Shown here one piece after another: positions 14,277 to 14,586 of a stretch of DNA of 14,586 bases (the stretch's first letter is position 1; each line of letters begins with the position of its first letter). The notes under the pieces were generated by a model. The model saw nothing but the letters and a program-made list of their open reading frames with translations. It did not search any database and was not told the origin of the DNA. Both the position numbers and the translations under genes were made by a program. The stretch comes from Bacteroidia bacterium (GTDB taxonomy: Bacteria; Bacteroidota; Bacteroidia; Bacteroidales; Paludibacteraceae), in the NCBI GenBank assembly GCA_021152555.1, contig JAGKVE010000048.1, positions 1-14,586 of the forward strand. Direction: 5' to 3'.

Positions 14277-14308
14277 CAAAATTACTAAAAATATTTTACA
14301 TACGCAAA
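14277..14308 (-). promoter_or_regulatory. Promoter of the nitroreductase-pdxA-alaS operon
   Basis: On the - strand TTTG (14308-14305), exactly 20 bp, then TAATTTTG (14284-14277), the full Bacteroidota consensus. The start point should be near 14270, a leader of about 20 nt that includes GGAGG. All genes to 6828 run in this direction with gaps of 25 bp or less, so this is probably the main promoter of the block. Confidence 0.65.
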
Positions 14309-14343
14309 TTTTTGAACAAAAAATACTAACATTTTTCATTCGG

Positions 14344-14443
14344 ACTTTTATCGCACTTTAATCGTACTTTTTTCATAGTGTGCTCAAGTCGTTATCGAGC
14401 CGTTATCGAACCGTTATCGAGCCGTTATCGAGCCGTTATCGAG
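14344..14443. repeat. 11-bp repeats upstream of the operon promoter
   Basis: Four full units and one partial unit of gttatcgagcc (14391-14401, 14402-14412 with one change, 14413-14423, 14424-14434, 14435-14443) form a near-perfect array. Upstream, 14344-14365 holds two degenerate 11-mers (acttttatcgc, actttaatcgt). The unit is the reverse complement of that at 849-902. The rest of 14251-14586 is non-coding: the promoter, this array, about 115 nt without recognisable features, and a hairpin at the edge. Confidence 0.92.
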
Positions 14444-14564
14444 AGATAATTTAGTCCGATATGAGTTTTGGACGCCGAAACAATATGTTCCTAAGTTCAA
14501 GTTGGAAGTGCAACGTTGAGTAGTTAGAAAAGTAGATAAAATAGCAATGTAAAATAAAAAACGT

Positions 14565-14585
14565 GGGCTGTGATTTGCACAGTCC
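14565..14585 (+). terminator. Stem-loop at the right edge
   Basis: GGGCTGTG (14565-14572) pairs with CACAGTCC (14578-14585) around ATTTG. As + strand RNA all eight positions pair (one G-U); as - strand RNA one A-C mismatch appears. It is preceded by an A-rich stretch. The window ends one base later, so a following T-run cannot be checked and the terminator call is provisional. Confidence 0.35.
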
Positions 14586-14586
14586 A

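Noticed and set aside
14391..14443. CRISPR-like array.
   Set aside because: The units are 11 bp and directly adjacent, with no spacers and no cas genes. It is a simple tandem repeat.
842..14449. Inverted 11-bp arrays at both ends could be terminal inverted repeats of a 13.6-kb mobile element.
   Set aside because: The enclosed genes are housekeeping, there is no transposase or integrase, and the arrays lie inside operon and promoter spacers. A dispersed repeat family fits better.
14461..14523. A 20-codon rightward ORF starting MSFGRRNNMF near the right edge.
   Set aside because: It is too short, with no promoter consensus or ribosome site, and ends quickly; it cannot be told apart from chance.

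Overview
The window looks like chromosomal, mostly housekeeping DNA from a member of the Bacteroidota, most likely the order Bacteroidales. Two things point there. First, gene starts are preceded by the Bacteroidota promoter pattern: a TTTG or TTG element, 20 bp, then TAnnTTTG, with mostly poor Shine-Dalgarno sites. Second, the protein versions match those I associate with Bacteroidales: a short lipoate ligase, a small HAD protein with NLGGLPDWG, a bitopic protein ending NNNAGNWE, and recR followed by a small membrane protein. I cannot name a genus. All assignments come from reading motifs; no database search was possible.

Layout. At the left edge (1-320) there is no gene, but there is a well-formed leftward promoter, a perfect (GATA)10 tract inside its predicted transcript, and a GC-rich stem-loop. 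Next comes a leftward operon (3914 to 321): an RSH-family (p)ppGpp synthetase lacking both its hydrolase and ACT domains, recR, a four-helix membrane protein, a small HAD protein and a GNAT acetyltransferase. A divergent promoter region (3915-4079) then drives a rightward pair: a membrane-anchored protein of unknown function and rsmD, which appears to start with TTG inside a 7-bp tandem repeat. rsmD converges on an aspartate-type aminotransferase (6593 to 5394) that has its own promoter. The right half is one long leftward operon (promoter about 14277-14308, terminator-like hairpin about 6697-6735): nitroreductase, pdxA, alaS, gtrA-like, guanine deaminase, and a lipoate ligase fused in frame to a phosphoglycolate-phosphatase-type HAD domain.

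Functional themes: tRNA charging and ribosome modification (alaS, rsmD), stringent response and repair (rsh, recR), cofactors (pdxA for PLP, lipoate ligase, a PLP-dependent aminotransferase), and purine salvage or catabolism (guanine deaminase). I see no defence system, prophage, transposase, CRISPR array or tRNA gene.

The most distinctive signal is not a gene. Short-period tandem repeats sit at many gene borders (4-, 7-, 8- and 11-bp units), and related 7-mers duplicated 15 bp apart lie inside coding sequences (recR, the HAD domain, the pdxA tail). In two places these repeats appear to have shaped the genes: a TTG start codon for rsmD, and the linker that joins lipoate ligase to the HAD phosphatase.
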